A DNA stretch of 64,000 nt from JAPPLB01 sp965204095 (lineage in GTDB: Bacteria > Acidobacteriota > Terriglobia > Bryobacterales > UBA6623): contig OZ241991.1 in the NCBI GenBank assembly GCA_965204095.1, positions 3,596,001 through 3,660,000 of the forward strand. The letters are read 5' to 3'. The translations under genes and the position numbers were made by a program. Positions 44,710 through 53,518 of the stretch are shown here, piece after piece. Position 1 is the first letter of the stretch, and each line of letters starts with the position of its first letter. Under the pieces are notes generated by a model that was given only the letters and a program-made list of their open reading frames with translations, was not told the DNA's origin and did no database searches.

Positions 44710-44813
44710 GCAGGCTTCATCGCGATGTCGAACGGAAGATACTACCTGTTTGCTGCGTCGAGCGGGTAATATCTGCCCACCGGCGGAATGCCGCGCCGGG
44801 CCGCTTTCTTCCT
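44710..44813. repeat. Direct duplication, copy 2 (detached acyP-start copy)
   Basis: Matches 44450-44513 but is interrupted by about 40 extra bases between ACTACCTGTT and CCGCGCCGGG. On the minus strand it begins an acyP-like start (ATGAAGCCTGCC) that stops within a dozen or so codons, so this copy encodes nothing. Confidence 0.65.
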
Positions 44814-44873
44814 TGAAAACAACAGTTTAGCCGCCAATCCCTATTTGGCCCGCCGATTGCCCCTCTACAGGGC

Positions 44874-45029
44874 GTGACTCCGTTCGAACACCTTCTCCCC
44901 GTTGCGTTGGTCGTCTTAGCGTCGTTCCCTCTCGCGCTCGTCGCCGAGTGGGGCCTGCTGAGCGTCATCCTGCGGGCCATGACGCCGGACCCGCGTTCGG
45001 GGCGGAACGTACCGGACGGGTCGCGGTGA
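44874..45029 (+). CDS. Possible small single-pass membrane protein
   Basis: A 51-codon frame from GTG 44874. The middle (LLPVALVVLASFPLALVAEWGLLSVIL) is a good membrane helix and the last 15 residues are polar and basic. AGGG stands close ahead of the GTG, a weak site. It is followed within 20 bases by a strong terminator-like hairpin, which supports a transcript here. No family recognised. Confidence 0.33.
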   Translation: MTPFEHLLPVALVVLASFPLALVAEWGLLSVILRAMTPDPRSGRNVPDGSR

Positions 45030-45048
45030 CTCTTTCGCCGAGTCATGT

Positions 45049-45111
45049 GCCCTTGCAGGGTCTTTAACCCGACGGACCACGGGAACGCCTCCTCCCTGCA
45101 AGGGCTTTTTT
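45049..45111 (+). terminator. Rho-independent terminator with long loop
   Basis: GCCCTTGCAGGG (45049-45060) and CCCTGCAAGGGC (45094-45105) form a perfect 12-bp stem followed by TTTTTT. The loop is 33 bases, unusually long, and contains its own GGTC/GACC pairing. It follows the small membrane ORF on the plus strand. The long loop may mark a small RNA or attenuator. Confidence 0.72.
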
Positions 45112-45200
45112 CCCGCCCCCGGACTGCCGCCCGGACTTCCTGGCGCGGCGGGCGAGCCGTCCAATTACGTCCAATGGCGGCCAATTACGGCCAGACGGAC

Positions 45201-45338
45201 TTACTTGCGCGCCTGGCGGCGCGGCTTCTTCACCCGCGACTGCCGCAGTTTCTTGGGCTTGCGCTTCGGTTTCGAGATGCTGAAAGTGCCGCTGCCGAGA
45301 TTCTCAGCGCTGTACAGCTTGTCGACGTTCTCCGCCAT
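45201..45338 (-). CDS. Small basic protein (45 aa), paralogue of 54342-54533
   Basis: ATG 45338 follows GGAGGAG at good spacing. The protein starts MAENVDKLYSAENLGSGTF and ends in a strongly basic tail of Lys and Arg (KPKRKPKK, then KKPRRQARK). A second copy with near-identical first 30 residues lies at 54342-54533, so the coding frame is conserved. The basic tail suggests nucleic-acid or ribosome contact. Family not recognised. Confidence 0.6.
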   Translation of the reverse strand: MAENVDKLYSAENLGSGTFSISKPKRKPKKLRQSRVKKPRRQARK

Positions 45339-45444
45339 CAACTCCTCCAATCCGTTATTCTAGCCTGCCGCCGCGAGCCCGTGACGCCCCGCAACCGTCT
45401 GGGGGGTCGCTCCCGTCCGAATCAATTCTTGCGGGAAGGCGGTT

Positions 45445-45493
45445 GAGCTGATGAGGAAGTCCGATCCTCGCAGCGTGTGATCAGCTCATCAGT
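45445..45493 (+). promoter_or_regulatory. Nested, mutually exclusive inverted repeats upstream of mod
   Basis: TGAGCTGAT (45445-45453) pairs with ATCAGCTCA (45481-45489), enclosing a second stem GAGGA/TCCTC. CTGATGAG (45449-45456) can alternatively pair with CTCATCAG (45486-45493). It lies 160 bases ahead of the methylase start. It could be a controller site or a leader that switches structure. The rest of 45339-45654 shows nothing else. Confidence 0.35.
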
Positions 45494-45654
45494 TGGGACA
45501 AGTCCCGCTGGCCGGCGACCACGGCACAGCGATCATTTGCCGAACTGGGGGATTTTACTGCTCGATCTGATGAGGCATAAAGAATATAATTGTCGTTCGG
45601 AGTGGTGTTTGCTCCGTCACCTTCCACCATCCTCGCCGGATTCGAGCGCCTGAC

Positions 45655-47292
45655 GTGCCGACTCTACAATTCAAAGGCCGGGTGTTCGTCGAGAACCACC
45701 ACCTCGCCGTCCCGTATCACGAATGGCGCCCGATTCGGTCCTTGGGGCTGAGCAACAAGGCGAGCTTGCACGACAACCTCATCATCGAGGGCGACAACCT
45801 CGCCGCCCTGAAGGCGCTCCTGCCGACGTACCACGGCAAGGTGAAGTGCATCTACATCGACCCGCCCTACAACACCGGCAACGAGGGCTGGGCCTACAAC
45901 GACAACGTCAACTCACCGCTGATGCAGGACTGGCTTGGCAAGGTCGTGGACCGCGACGACCTCACTCGGCACGACAAGTGGTGCTGCATGATGTTGCCCC
46001 GGTTGAAGCTGCTCCGGGACCTGCTTCGGGACGACGGTGCGATCTTCGTCTCCATCGACGACAACGAAGTGCACCGCCTACGATGCCTCATGGACGAGGT
46101 GTTCGGGGAGGACAATTTCGTGGCCACGGTGATCTGGGAGAAGGTCTACTCGCCGAAGAGCAGCGCCAAGTACTTGTCGGAAAACCACGACTTCATTGTC
46201 ATCTACGCCAGAAACAAAGAGCAGTTTAAACCTGGGTTGCTTCCACGAACGGAAGAAGCCGACGCACGCTACGGGAATCTGGACGACGACCCGCGCGGTC
46301 CTTGGAAACCCGGAGATTTCTCGGCACGCAATCCTTACAGCAAGGGAAGGTACCAGATTACGTGTCCGGGTGGACGAATCATTGATGGACCGCCACCGGG
46401 TCGTTACTGGCGATCATCGGAAGACCGGCTGTGGGCTCTCCACGCCGACAAGCGCATCTGGTGGGGCCAAGACGGTAATCAGGTGCCGGCGATTAAGCGC
46501 TTCCTGTCAGAAGTGAAGCAAGGCCTCGTACCGGAAACCATCTGGACCTACAAGGAGGTCGGGCACACGCAACAGGCAAGAAAAACGCTGCTTGACATCT
46601 TCCCAGACGATCCGCCTGAGTTCAATACCAGCAAGTCAGTCGAATTGCTGCGCCGGATCCTGCAGATCTCCAGTGACAAGGATTCCATCGTGCTGGACTC
46701 CTTCGCTGGGTCCGGCACAACAGCCCACGCCGTTCTCGCATTGAACAAGGAGGACGGCGGCAATCGTCGGTTCGTTCTGGTCGAGTGCGAGGATTACGCG
46801 GACTCGATTACCGCCGAGCGCGTCCGCCGGGTCATCAAGGGAGTCCCTTCCTCAAAGAACGAGGACATCAAAGCCGGGCTTGGCGGGACGTTCAGCTACT
46901 TCAAGCTCGGCGAGCCCATGCGCCAGGAGTCGCTCCTCGACGGCTCGCGCATGCCCGACTATGAAACCTTGGCTGGCTATATCTTCTTCACGGCCACCGG
47001 CGAGGAGTTCGAACCCGAGGAGATGAACCGCAGCCGATGGTTCATCGGCCGAAGCCGGCTCTACGACGTGTACCTGATCTACCAAAACGACCTCGACCAA
47101 CTCAAGGACATGGCGCTGACGCTTGACGTGGCGCGGAAACTCCCGAGAGACGGGCGCGACAAGCTCGTTTTCGCGCCTACCAAATATATCGATGCGGAGT
47201 TCCTGCATCGGTACCGAGTGACGTTCCAGCAGCTTCCGTTCCAGATCTACCAGACGTTCGACAGGCTGACCGCGAAAGGACGGGCCGGTTGA
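45655..47292 (+). CDS. mod: Type III restriction-modification system, DNA methyltransferase (Mod)
   Basis: 545 aa beta-class N6-adenine or N4-cytosine methyltransferase. The catalytic motif IV, DPPYNTGNEG, is at residue 69 and precedes the SAM-binding motif I, LDSFAGSGTTAHAV, at about 350: the order typical of type III Mod. The region between them would contain the target-recognition domain. It starts at GTG 45655 after a promoter region of about 300 bases. Two bases separate it from res. Mod alone sets sequence specificity and methylates one strand. Recognition sequence unknown. Confidence 0.92.
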   Translation: MPTLQFKGRVFVENHHLAVPYHEWRPIRSLGLSNKASLHDNLIIEGDNLAALKALLPTYHGKVKCIYIDPPYNTGNEGWAYNDNVNSPLMQDWLGKVVDRDDLTRHDKWCCMMLPRLKLLRDLLRDDGAIFVSIDDNEVHRLRCLMDEVFGEDNFVATVIWEKVYSPKSSAKYLSENHDFIVIYARNKEQFKPGLLPRTEEADARYGNLDDDPRGPWKPGDFSARNPYSKGRYQITCPGGRIIDGPPPGRYWRSSEDRLWALHADKRIWWGQDGNQVPAIKRFLSEVKQGLVPETIWTYKEVGHTQQARKTLLDIFPDDPPEFNTSKSVELLRRILQISSDKDSIVLDSFAGSGTTAHAVLALNKEDGGNRRFVLVECEDYADSITAERVRRVIKGVPSSKNEDIKAGLGGTFSYFKLGEPMRQESLLDGSRMPDYETLAGYIFFTATGEEFEPEEMNRSRWFIGRSRLYDVYLIYQNDLDQLKDMALTLDVARKLPRDGRDKLVFAPTKYIDAEFLHRYRVTFQQLPFQIYQTFDRLTAKGRAG

Positions 47293-47293
47293 A

Positions 47294-49834
47294 GTGATTC
47301 TCAAGGATTACCAGAAACAGGCGCTGGCGGCGGTGCGCAACTACCTGGAAGCTCTTGCGGAGACTCGGGACAAGGCGGCGGAAATCCTGGAGATCGATCC
47401 CGGGTACGACTGGGCGAGCAGAGCCTGGGAGAAGTGCGCGCAGGACAGGGTCATCACGTCGATTGCCTATCTGCCGCGCAAGAACGGCCTGGGGGAGCCT
47501 CTGCCGGCTCTCTGCCTGAAGATTCCGACCGGCGGCGGCAAGACCTTGCTCGCGGCCAAGGTCGTCGATCTGGTCAATACCCACTATCGCAAACGGCAAA
47601 CAGGACTGGTGCTGTGGATCGTGCCCACGACGCAGATCTACAACCAGACGCTCAGCGCGCTGAAGGACCGCGACCATCCCTACCGCCAGCAACTGGACTT
47701 GGCGTCCGCCGGACGAACCATGATCCTGGAGAAGACGACCGGATTCGGCCCACAGGATGTCGGCGAGAACCTGTGCGTGCTTCTGCTGATGCTGCCGTCG
47801 GCCAACCGAGAGTCCAAGGAACAGCTCCGCATGTTTCGGGACAGCGGCGGCTTCCATCGGTTCTTCCCTTCCGACGAGAACCCGGCAGCCCACCAGGAGC
47901 TGCTGAATCAGGTTCCGAATCTCGACACGTTCGGGGACGACGGCTTCTGGGGCGCCTACGTCAAGACATCCCTCGGCAACACGCTGCGTTTGCTGAAGCC
48001 CTTGATCATCCTCGACGAAGGCCACAAGGCGTACAGCGTCAACGCCAAGAAGACGCTGGAAGGCTTCAACCCCTGCATGATCGTGGAGCTTTCCGCGACG
48101 CCGCCGCGCACGGCGAACGTGCTGGTCGATATCCGCGGACGGGACCTCCACGCCGAGGAGATGATCAAGCTCGATCTGCACATCCGGAATCGCGCGAGCG
48201 CGAGTTGGCAGGACACGCTGTTGGCTTCCATCGAGCATCGCGAGTTCCTGGAAAGGGAAGCCATCGAGTACCGAGCGAACACCGGCGTCTACATCCGGCC
48301 GATCTGCCTGATTCAAGTCGAGCGCACCGGCAAGGGCCAACGCCGCCCCGGAGTGATCCATGCCGACGACGTTCGGGAGTACCTGCTGCTGCATCCCAAC
48401 ATCCGCGAAGAGCACATCGCCGTCAAGACGAGCCAGAAAGACGAACTCAAGGATGTCGACCAGATCGGCGGTTTGCTCTCCCCGGAGTGCCCGATCCGAT
48501 TCATCATCACGAAGCAAGCCCTGCAGGAAGGCTGGGACTGCGCCTTCGCCTACGTCCTGACCATTCTGACGAATCCGAGTTCCAAGAGCGCGCTGACGCA
48601 ACTCGTGGGCCGCATTCTCCGCCAACCCTACGCCAAGAAGACCCATGTCCCCGAGCTTGACGAGTGCTACGTGTTCTGCTTTCAACGCCGGGGCAACGAT
48701 CTGTTGCAGGAGGTGCGCAAGGGGTTCGGCCTCGAAGGCCTGCACGGCCTGGAAGGCAAGATCGTGACCGATGCCGAGGAAGGCGCCGTGACGAATCGCG
48801 CCGTGACGCTCCGGCAGCGCGAGGAGTTCCACCAGGCGACCCGCGACCTGGTGTTGCCCGCGTTCATGATCAAGGACGGTCAAGAATGGCGGCTTGTGCA
48901 CTACGAGTCCGACATCTTGAGGCGAGTGCCCTGGGACGAGGTGGATGTCAGTCCGTTGTTCGACCTGGCGCTGGGCGAGGGGCGCAGAGACTACGAGATT
49001 CGCGCGGGCTTGGAGCCCGAAGCGCCGGCTGCGGACCCCGAGATCCAAGGCGCGGGGTCATCCGCCGCGGGCGGCAACATCGACTACTACTCTGCCGCCG
49101 CCCATTTGCTCGACGCCATGCCCAATCCCTGGCGCGGCAACGAGGCGGTCCGGAAGGTGTTCGGAGCGCTGCTGCGGAAGCATCCGAAGGAACGTGTCGC
49201 CGCCAACTACGTCTTCATTCTCGAAGAACTGAGAAAGCGCCTGGAAGCCGAACGCGACAGGCTCTCGCAGCGGGTTTTCCGGGAACTGCTCGCCAGGGGA
49301 ACTATGAGATTCATCGTCGTCGCCGACGATCTCACGTTCAATCGCCTGCCCCGCAAGATCGAGACCATCCAAGGAAAACAGGCCAATCGAGAGGACGGCA
49401 GCCAGTACCAGCGCAACCTGTTCGATCTGATCTACGAGGACGACCTGAACGGACTGGAGAACAAGGTCGCAACGTATCTGGATCAACAGGAACGCCTGTT
49501 TTTCTGGTACCGCAACAGGGCGCGGAAGGACTACTACGTCCAAGGATGGAGGCGTGGCAAGATCTATGCCGACTTCATCTTCACCTTGCAGTCGGACGAA
49601 CCGGATGCCGACGACGAGTTCCATCAAGTCTTCGTCGTCGAAACCAAGGGCCTTCACCTCAAGGAATCGTCGGACACCGCCTACAAGCGGCGCGTATTCG
49701 ACATCTGCTCGGAACATGCCGCCAGGAAGAACTGGGCGGATTTCGTCCCCGCCATGCGCGACACGGTGGTGAACTTCGAGATCGTGGACGAGGACGAGTG
49801 GGAAAAGCGCCTGAACTCCCTGCTCACGGTCTAG
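47294..49834 (+). CDS. res: Type III restriction-modification system, helicase-endonuclease (Res)
   Basis: 846 aa from GTG 47294. Superfamily 2 helicase: Walker A PTGGGKT at 78-84, DEGH at about 241, SATPPR, and QLVGRILRQPY as motif VI. A C-terminal PD-(D/E)xK nuclease is suggested by DFIFTLQ at about 759 and VVETKG at about 780. Res needs Mod for DNA recognition, and cleaves beside two inversely oriented unmethylated sites. It lies 2 bases after mod. No frame-break is seen, so the system looks functional. Confidence 0.92.
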   Translation: MILKDYQKQALAAVRNYLEALAETRDKAAEILEIDPGYDWASRAWEKCAQDRVITSIAYLPRKNGLGEPLPALCLKIPTGGGKTLLAAKVVDLVNTHYRKRQTGLVLWIVPTTQIYNQTLSALKDRDHPYRQQLDLASAGRTMILEKTTGFGPQDVGENLCVLLLMLPSANRESKEQLRMFRDSGGFHRFFPSDENPAAHQELLNQVPNLDTFGDDGFWGAYVKTSLGNTLRLLKPLIILDEGHKAYSVNAKKTLEGFNPCMIVELSATPPRTANVLVDIRGRDLHAEEMIKLDLHIRNRASASWQDTLLASIEHREFLEREAIEYRANTGVYIRPICLIQVERTGKGQRRPGVIHADDVREYLLLHPNIREEHIAVKTSQKDELKDVDQIGGLLSPECPIRFIITKQALQEGWDCAFAYVLTILTNPSSKSALTQLVGRILRQPYAKKTHVPELDECYVFCFQRRGNDLLQEVRKGFGLEGLHGLEGKIVTDAEEGAVTNRAVTLRQREEFHQATRDLVLPAFMIKDGQEWRLVHYESDILRRVPWDEVDVSPLFDLALGEGRRDYEIRAGLEPEAPAADPEIQGAGSSAAGGNIDYYSAAAHLLDAMPNPWRGNEAVRKVFGALLRKHPKERVAANYVFILEELRKRLEAERDRLSQRVFRELLARGTMRFIVVADDLTFNRLPRKIETIQGKQANREDGSQYQRNLFDLIYEDDLNGLENKVATYLDQQERLFFWYRNRARKDYYVQGWRRGKIYADFIFTLQSDEPDADDEFHQVFVVETKGLHLKESSDTAYKRRVFDICSEHAARKNWADFVPAMRDTVVNFEIVDEDEWEKRLNSLLTV

Positions 49835-49990
49835 CCATGGGTCAGGAGCCCATGCGGTGCTGCATGGATGCATGCCCCGGTAAGGAGAATAGACGAACAA
49901 GGGCGTCTCATCGGCTTTGAAATCTGACTTTCTGCCACATGCTGCTAGTGTCGGAAAAAGTCAAAGTTCAATCGGACTGAGAATGTAGCG

Positions 49991-51841
49991 ATGTATACAA
50001 AACGCATACAGCTAATCAATTACGGGCCAGTTGAGAAACTTGATATTGAGTTTCCCTTCGAGAGTGCGACTCCAAAACCAGTCGTCCTGGTTGGAGCTAA
50101 CGGTTCCGGAAAGAGCATTCTCTTGTCTCACATTGTCAACGGGCTGGTTAACGCTAAAGACATTGTTTATCCCGCGTCTCCTGAAGTCGAACCCGGGAGA
50201 GTGTACAAGTTCAAAACCAACTTCTATATCAAATCAGGAAGTCAATTCTCTTTCGGGCGCGTCGATTTTGAAGAAGGCTTCTTTGTCAGCGAACTGACAA
50301 CAATGCTTCCTAAGCGAGAGTATTCCGAGCACCCACCAGGAATACTAGGCACGGCCGCCGAGCCCATGTGGCGAGGTACTGAGCCCGTATCGAACGATCA
50401 TTCGGAATCGAATTTTAACATCGATTATGATACATTTAACAAGCTCAAAGAAGTATTCGCAAGCAACTGTATTCTGTACTTCCCCTCTAATCGATTCGAG
50501 GAACCGGCATGGCTGAACAAGCAAAATTTGACGGCACAAGCAGAGTATGTAGATCGGCGGCGCGTAGTCGCTCACACTAATCGTCAGGTAATCGCATTAT
50601 CACCACTTCTGGAAAACCAAAACTGGCTGTTTGATGTGATTTATGATCGGAGGGTCCCAGAGACTAGGGCTGTACGCGTGCCAATACCCCTACCGGGAGG
50701 TGAAAAGCCCTGGTATCTCGAAGCGGAACGAGCAGAGATACGTGATCACGATGAGGGCGTGCTTAAGGCTGCTCTCCAAGTTGTCCGGCAAGTACTTAGG
50801 GACAATTCAAACGCCGGGTTCAGAATAGGCAGACGTGGAAATAGATTTGTTGGTCTTCATGGAGACGACGGGACGATTGTTCCCAATATCTTTCAGTTGT
50901 CGAGTGGTGAAACATCTCTGCTTAACTTGTTTTTGTCTATTTTGCGTGACTTTGAATTGAGTGGTTCTCAATTTTCCAATGCCGCCAACATACGCGGAAT
51001 TGTGGTTGTAGATGAGATAGACCTACACCTACACACGACGCATCAGTACGAGGTACTACCCAAACTGATTCAAATGTTTCCAAGGGTTCAGTTCGTCCTG
51101 ACGACTCATTCCCCTTTGCTTGTCCTCGGACTTCAGAATGTTTTTACGGATAGCGGATTCGGTTTGTATCGGTTGCCTCACGGACGGCAAATCTCACCAG
51201 AAGAGTTTAGCGAATTCGGCCACGCTTTCCGCGTGTTCAAGAAGACCGACGTCTACTTGTCTGAAATGGAAGCAGCTATCAGGAGCACGGAGAAACCGTT
51301 GATATTTGTAGACGGCACGACGGACATCAGGTACCTGGAGCGAGCTATGGCACTGTTGGGTTGGGGCGCAACGTTGGTCGATGTGGAAATACGCGACGGA
51401 GGGGGCGAGGGCAATTTGAAGAAGGCGTGGAGAACCCTTACGACGATGACCGTTGTGAGGCAGACGGTGGTACTGTTCCACGACTGCGAGAGTACGGTAT
51501 CGCTGAGCGACTGTGGGAACGTCTTTAGACGAAGGGTTCCGTCGGTTGAAGACAACCCGATCCGCAGAGGCATTGAGAACTTGTTTGATAAAAAAACGCT
51601 GGCGAGAGCTATGGAACACAAGTCAGCGTTCATAGATGTAACAGCTGAACACGAGGTTACTGAGAGAGGACAAACCAAGGTAGTTCCCGAGCAATGGAAA
51701 GTGAATCAGGATGAGAAAAGCAATCTCTGTGACTGGCTTTGCAAGAACGGCACGTCGGAAGACTTTCGGTGTTTCAGCGTGATATTGGATGAGCTTTGTG
51801 AGATTCCGGATATGCTTAGACCCATTGTTGGAGACGATTAG
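49991..51841 (+). CDS. OLD-like ATPase with degenerate TOPRIM domain
   Basis: 616 aa. ABC/SMC-like ATPase: Walker A GANGSGKS (35-42), signature LSSGETSLL at about 302, Walker B VVVDEIDLHLH at about 336, switch His in LTTHSP. From about 436, PLIFVDGTTDIRYLERAM resembles the start of a TOPRIM nuclease but with Asp for the usual Glu. VLFHDCES stands for the acidic motif, and a conserved C-terminal part follows (GIENLF, SNLCDWLC). OLD-type proteins act in phage defence. It is clearly richer in A/T than mod-res, with its own upstream gap of 156 bases, so it may have arrived separately. Association with mod-res is positional. Confidence 0.8.
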   Translation: MYTKRIQLINYGPVEKLDIEFPFESATPKPVVLVGANGSGKSILLSHIVNGLVNAKDIVYPASPEVEPGRVYKFKTNFYIKSGSQFSFGRVDFEEGFFVSELTTMLPKREYSEHPPGILGTAAEPMWRGTEPVSNDHSESNFNIDYDTFNKLKEVFASNCILYFPSNRFEEPAWLNKQNLTAQAEYVDRRRVVAHTNRQVIALSPLLENQNWLFDVIYDRRVPETRAVRVPIPLPGGEKPWYLEAERAEIRDHDEGVLKAALQVVRQVLRDNSNAGFRIGRRGNRFVGLHGDDGTIVPNIFQLSSGETSLLNLFLSILRDFELSGSQFSNAANIRGIVVVDEIDLHLHTTHQYEVLPKLIQMFPRVQFVLTTHSPLLVLGLQNVFTDSGFGLYRLPHGRQISPEEFSEFGHAFRVFKKTDVYLSEMEAAIRSTEKPLIFVDGTTDIRYLERAMALLGWGATLVDVEIRDGGGEGNLKKAWRTLTTMTVVRQTVVLFHDCESTVSLSDCGNVFRRRVPSVEDNPIRRGIENLFDKKTLARAMEHKSAFIDVTAEHEVTERGQTKVVPEQWKVNQDEKSNLCDWLCKNGTSEDFRCFSVILDELCEIPDMLRPIVGDD

Positions 51842-52067
51842 CGCTGGTTTCTCTGAAGGGCCGCAACACAACCGGGTGTGGAATCACACGTTGGGATCCT
51901 GCACCTCGTGGGGAATTTGACGAGCCATTCCCTCACTTGGTGTTGACCTATCCATGGGGAAGAAACTCCCATCGCATTTTGAACAAGAATCCCGAGAAAT
52001 TCCGTCTCGGGCGTCACGAGTTACCGAGGCGTTTCTGTGAAGACGTTCGCAACCGCCCTGTTAACGA

Positions 52068-53225
52068 CTACCGACCGCGAACCGGCGGCCGGCAGACTTT
52101 CCCCAGGACGCAGGGATGGCGGGCCCCCGTCGCGGAGGGCAGGTTGGCGGGCCGTCCGTGGAAGCTTTCATAGGCCAGAATGGCGAAGGCGATGGCTTCT
52201 TTCGCGTCGCTGTCGATGCCGAGCTCGGCGGACGTCCGAAGCAGCGTGGGGGCGAGCGCTTCCCGCAGCCGCCGCGCCAGCTCCGGGTTCCGGATGCCGC
52301 CGCCGGAGGCGATGACCTCGTCGACCCTCATTTTCGGAGCCACGAAGCGCTCGAGCGCCCCGGTGATCGTCTCGGCGGTGAAGGCGTTGGCGGTGGCCAT
52401 CGCGTCGGCGGGCGGGAGCGAGGCATCGAGGAACGGCTTGAGAAACGGTTCGCCGAACGTCTCGCGGCCGGTGCTCTTCGGCGGAGGCTGCTGGAAATAG
52501 CGGTCGCGGCTGAGCCGGTCGAGCAGCTCCCGGTCGACCTTGCCTTCGGCAGCGAGCCGGCCGCCGCGGTCGAACTTGCTGTTCCCCTGGGAGAAACGTT
52601 GCGCCAGGGCGTCCATGATCATGTTTCCCGGACCGGTATCGAAGGCGATCACCTGTTCGGGTTCGCCGCCCGGCGGGATGGCCGTCACGTTGGCGATGCC
52701 GCCGATGTTCAGCGCCACCCGGCCGCGCCTGCGGTCGCGGAGCAGCAGGTAATCGACGTAGGGCACGAGCGGCGCGCCCTCCCCGCCCGCCGCCATGTCC
52801 GCGGGACGGAAGTCCGCCACCACCGGCGCTCCCGTCAACTCGGCGATCAGCGCCGGCTCGCCGATCTGCAGCGTGCTCGCGACAGGCTGTCCGCCGGTCT
52901 CGCTTGCAACCGGCTGGTGATAGACCGTCTGGCCGTGGGACCCGATCAGTTCCAGCTCGGCGAGCGCGATGCCGGATTGTCGGCAGGCGTCGCGGACAGC
53001 TTGTCCGTACACCCGGCCCAGCAGGAAATGAACCTGGCTCAGGCGCCCCACGTGGGCCTCGGTGTTGGTGACCGAGAAGATCGCCTCCCGGACCGCCGGT
53101 TCGTAGGGGATCGAGTGGAAAGCCCGCGTCTGGACGCTCTGTTGGAATCCCTCCCCCTGGATTTCGACGAGCGCGACGTCGATCCCGTCGACCGACGTGC
53201 CGCTCATGATTCCGGCTACCAGCAT
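52068..53225 (-). CDS. anmK: Anhydro-N-acetylmuramic acid kinase
   Basis: 385 aa ASKHA-fold kinase of peptidoglycan recycling; it opens and phosphorylates anhydro-MurNAc to MurNAc-6-phosphate. The start VAGIMSGTSVDGIDVALVEI is the AnmK phosphate loop. LIGSHGQTVYHQP, NIGGIANVT, FDTGPGNMIMDAL and VIASGGGIRNPEL follow in order. Length normal. It converges on the ATPase gene with 226 bases between. Confidence 0.95.
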   Translation of the reverse strand: MLVAGIMSGTSVDGIDVALVEIQGEGFQQSVQTRAFHSIPYEPAVREAIFSVTNTEAHVGRLSQVHFLLGRVYGQAVRDACRQSGIALAELELIGSHGQTVYHQPVASETGGQPVASTLQIGEPALIAELTGAPVVADFRPADMAAGGEGAPLVPYVDYLLLRDRRRGRVALNIGGIANVTAIPPGGEPEQVIAFDTGPGNMIMDALAQRFSQGNSKFDRGGRLAAEGKVDRELLDRLSRDRYFQQPPPKSTGRETFGEPFLKPFLDASLPPADAMATANAFTAETITGALERFVAPKMRVDEVIASGGGIRNPELARRLREALAPTLLRTSAELGIDSDAKEAIAFAILAYESFHGRPANLPSATGARHPCVLGKVCRPPVRGR

Positions 53226-53328
53226 CGGCTTTCCATGCTAGCGAGGAAGTCCTCAGACCGACAAGCAGGACAACGGATCACCGTGTCAACTTGACGCAAA
53301 CGTGAACCTTGGCCAGGGAAAAAACTAG

Positions 53329-53518
53329 CCGCCTTTTCTTGCCACGCGGCGAGGCGAAGTGCGTGGGACCGCCCGCCGTCAGGACAAGGCGTAAGCCGTC
53401 CGCAACACGGCCTTTTTCTGCATTTACCGTTCCCAGCCCACCAGACATTTCACCTGGAGCGAACCAGACCCCCGCCAAAGGTTTTCACGAAACACGAGAC
53501 ACGAAACACGAATCACGG
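53329..53518. repeat. Compound intergenic repeat: partial MITE-like unit, conserved block, heptamer array
   Basis: A diverged left part of the element (53329-53400: GCCACGCGGCGAGGCGAAGTG and on) leads to the conserved block ending GGAGCGAACCAGACC, then to the array CACGAAA, CACGAGA, CACGAAA, CACGAAT, CACGG at 53486-53518. The array supplies the stop codon of the hepT 3' part. Confidence 0.7.

Noticed and set aside
47177..49048. A 623-codon open frame antisense to the type III Res gene
   Set aside because: It lies wholly over a well-supported helicase gene, shows no family-like motif, and such long antisense frames are expected in GC-rich genes.
52116..53294. Long plus-strand frame over anmK
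   Set aside because: It is the antisense shadow of a complete, motif-rich kinase; the product is Gly/Arg/Ala-rich noise.
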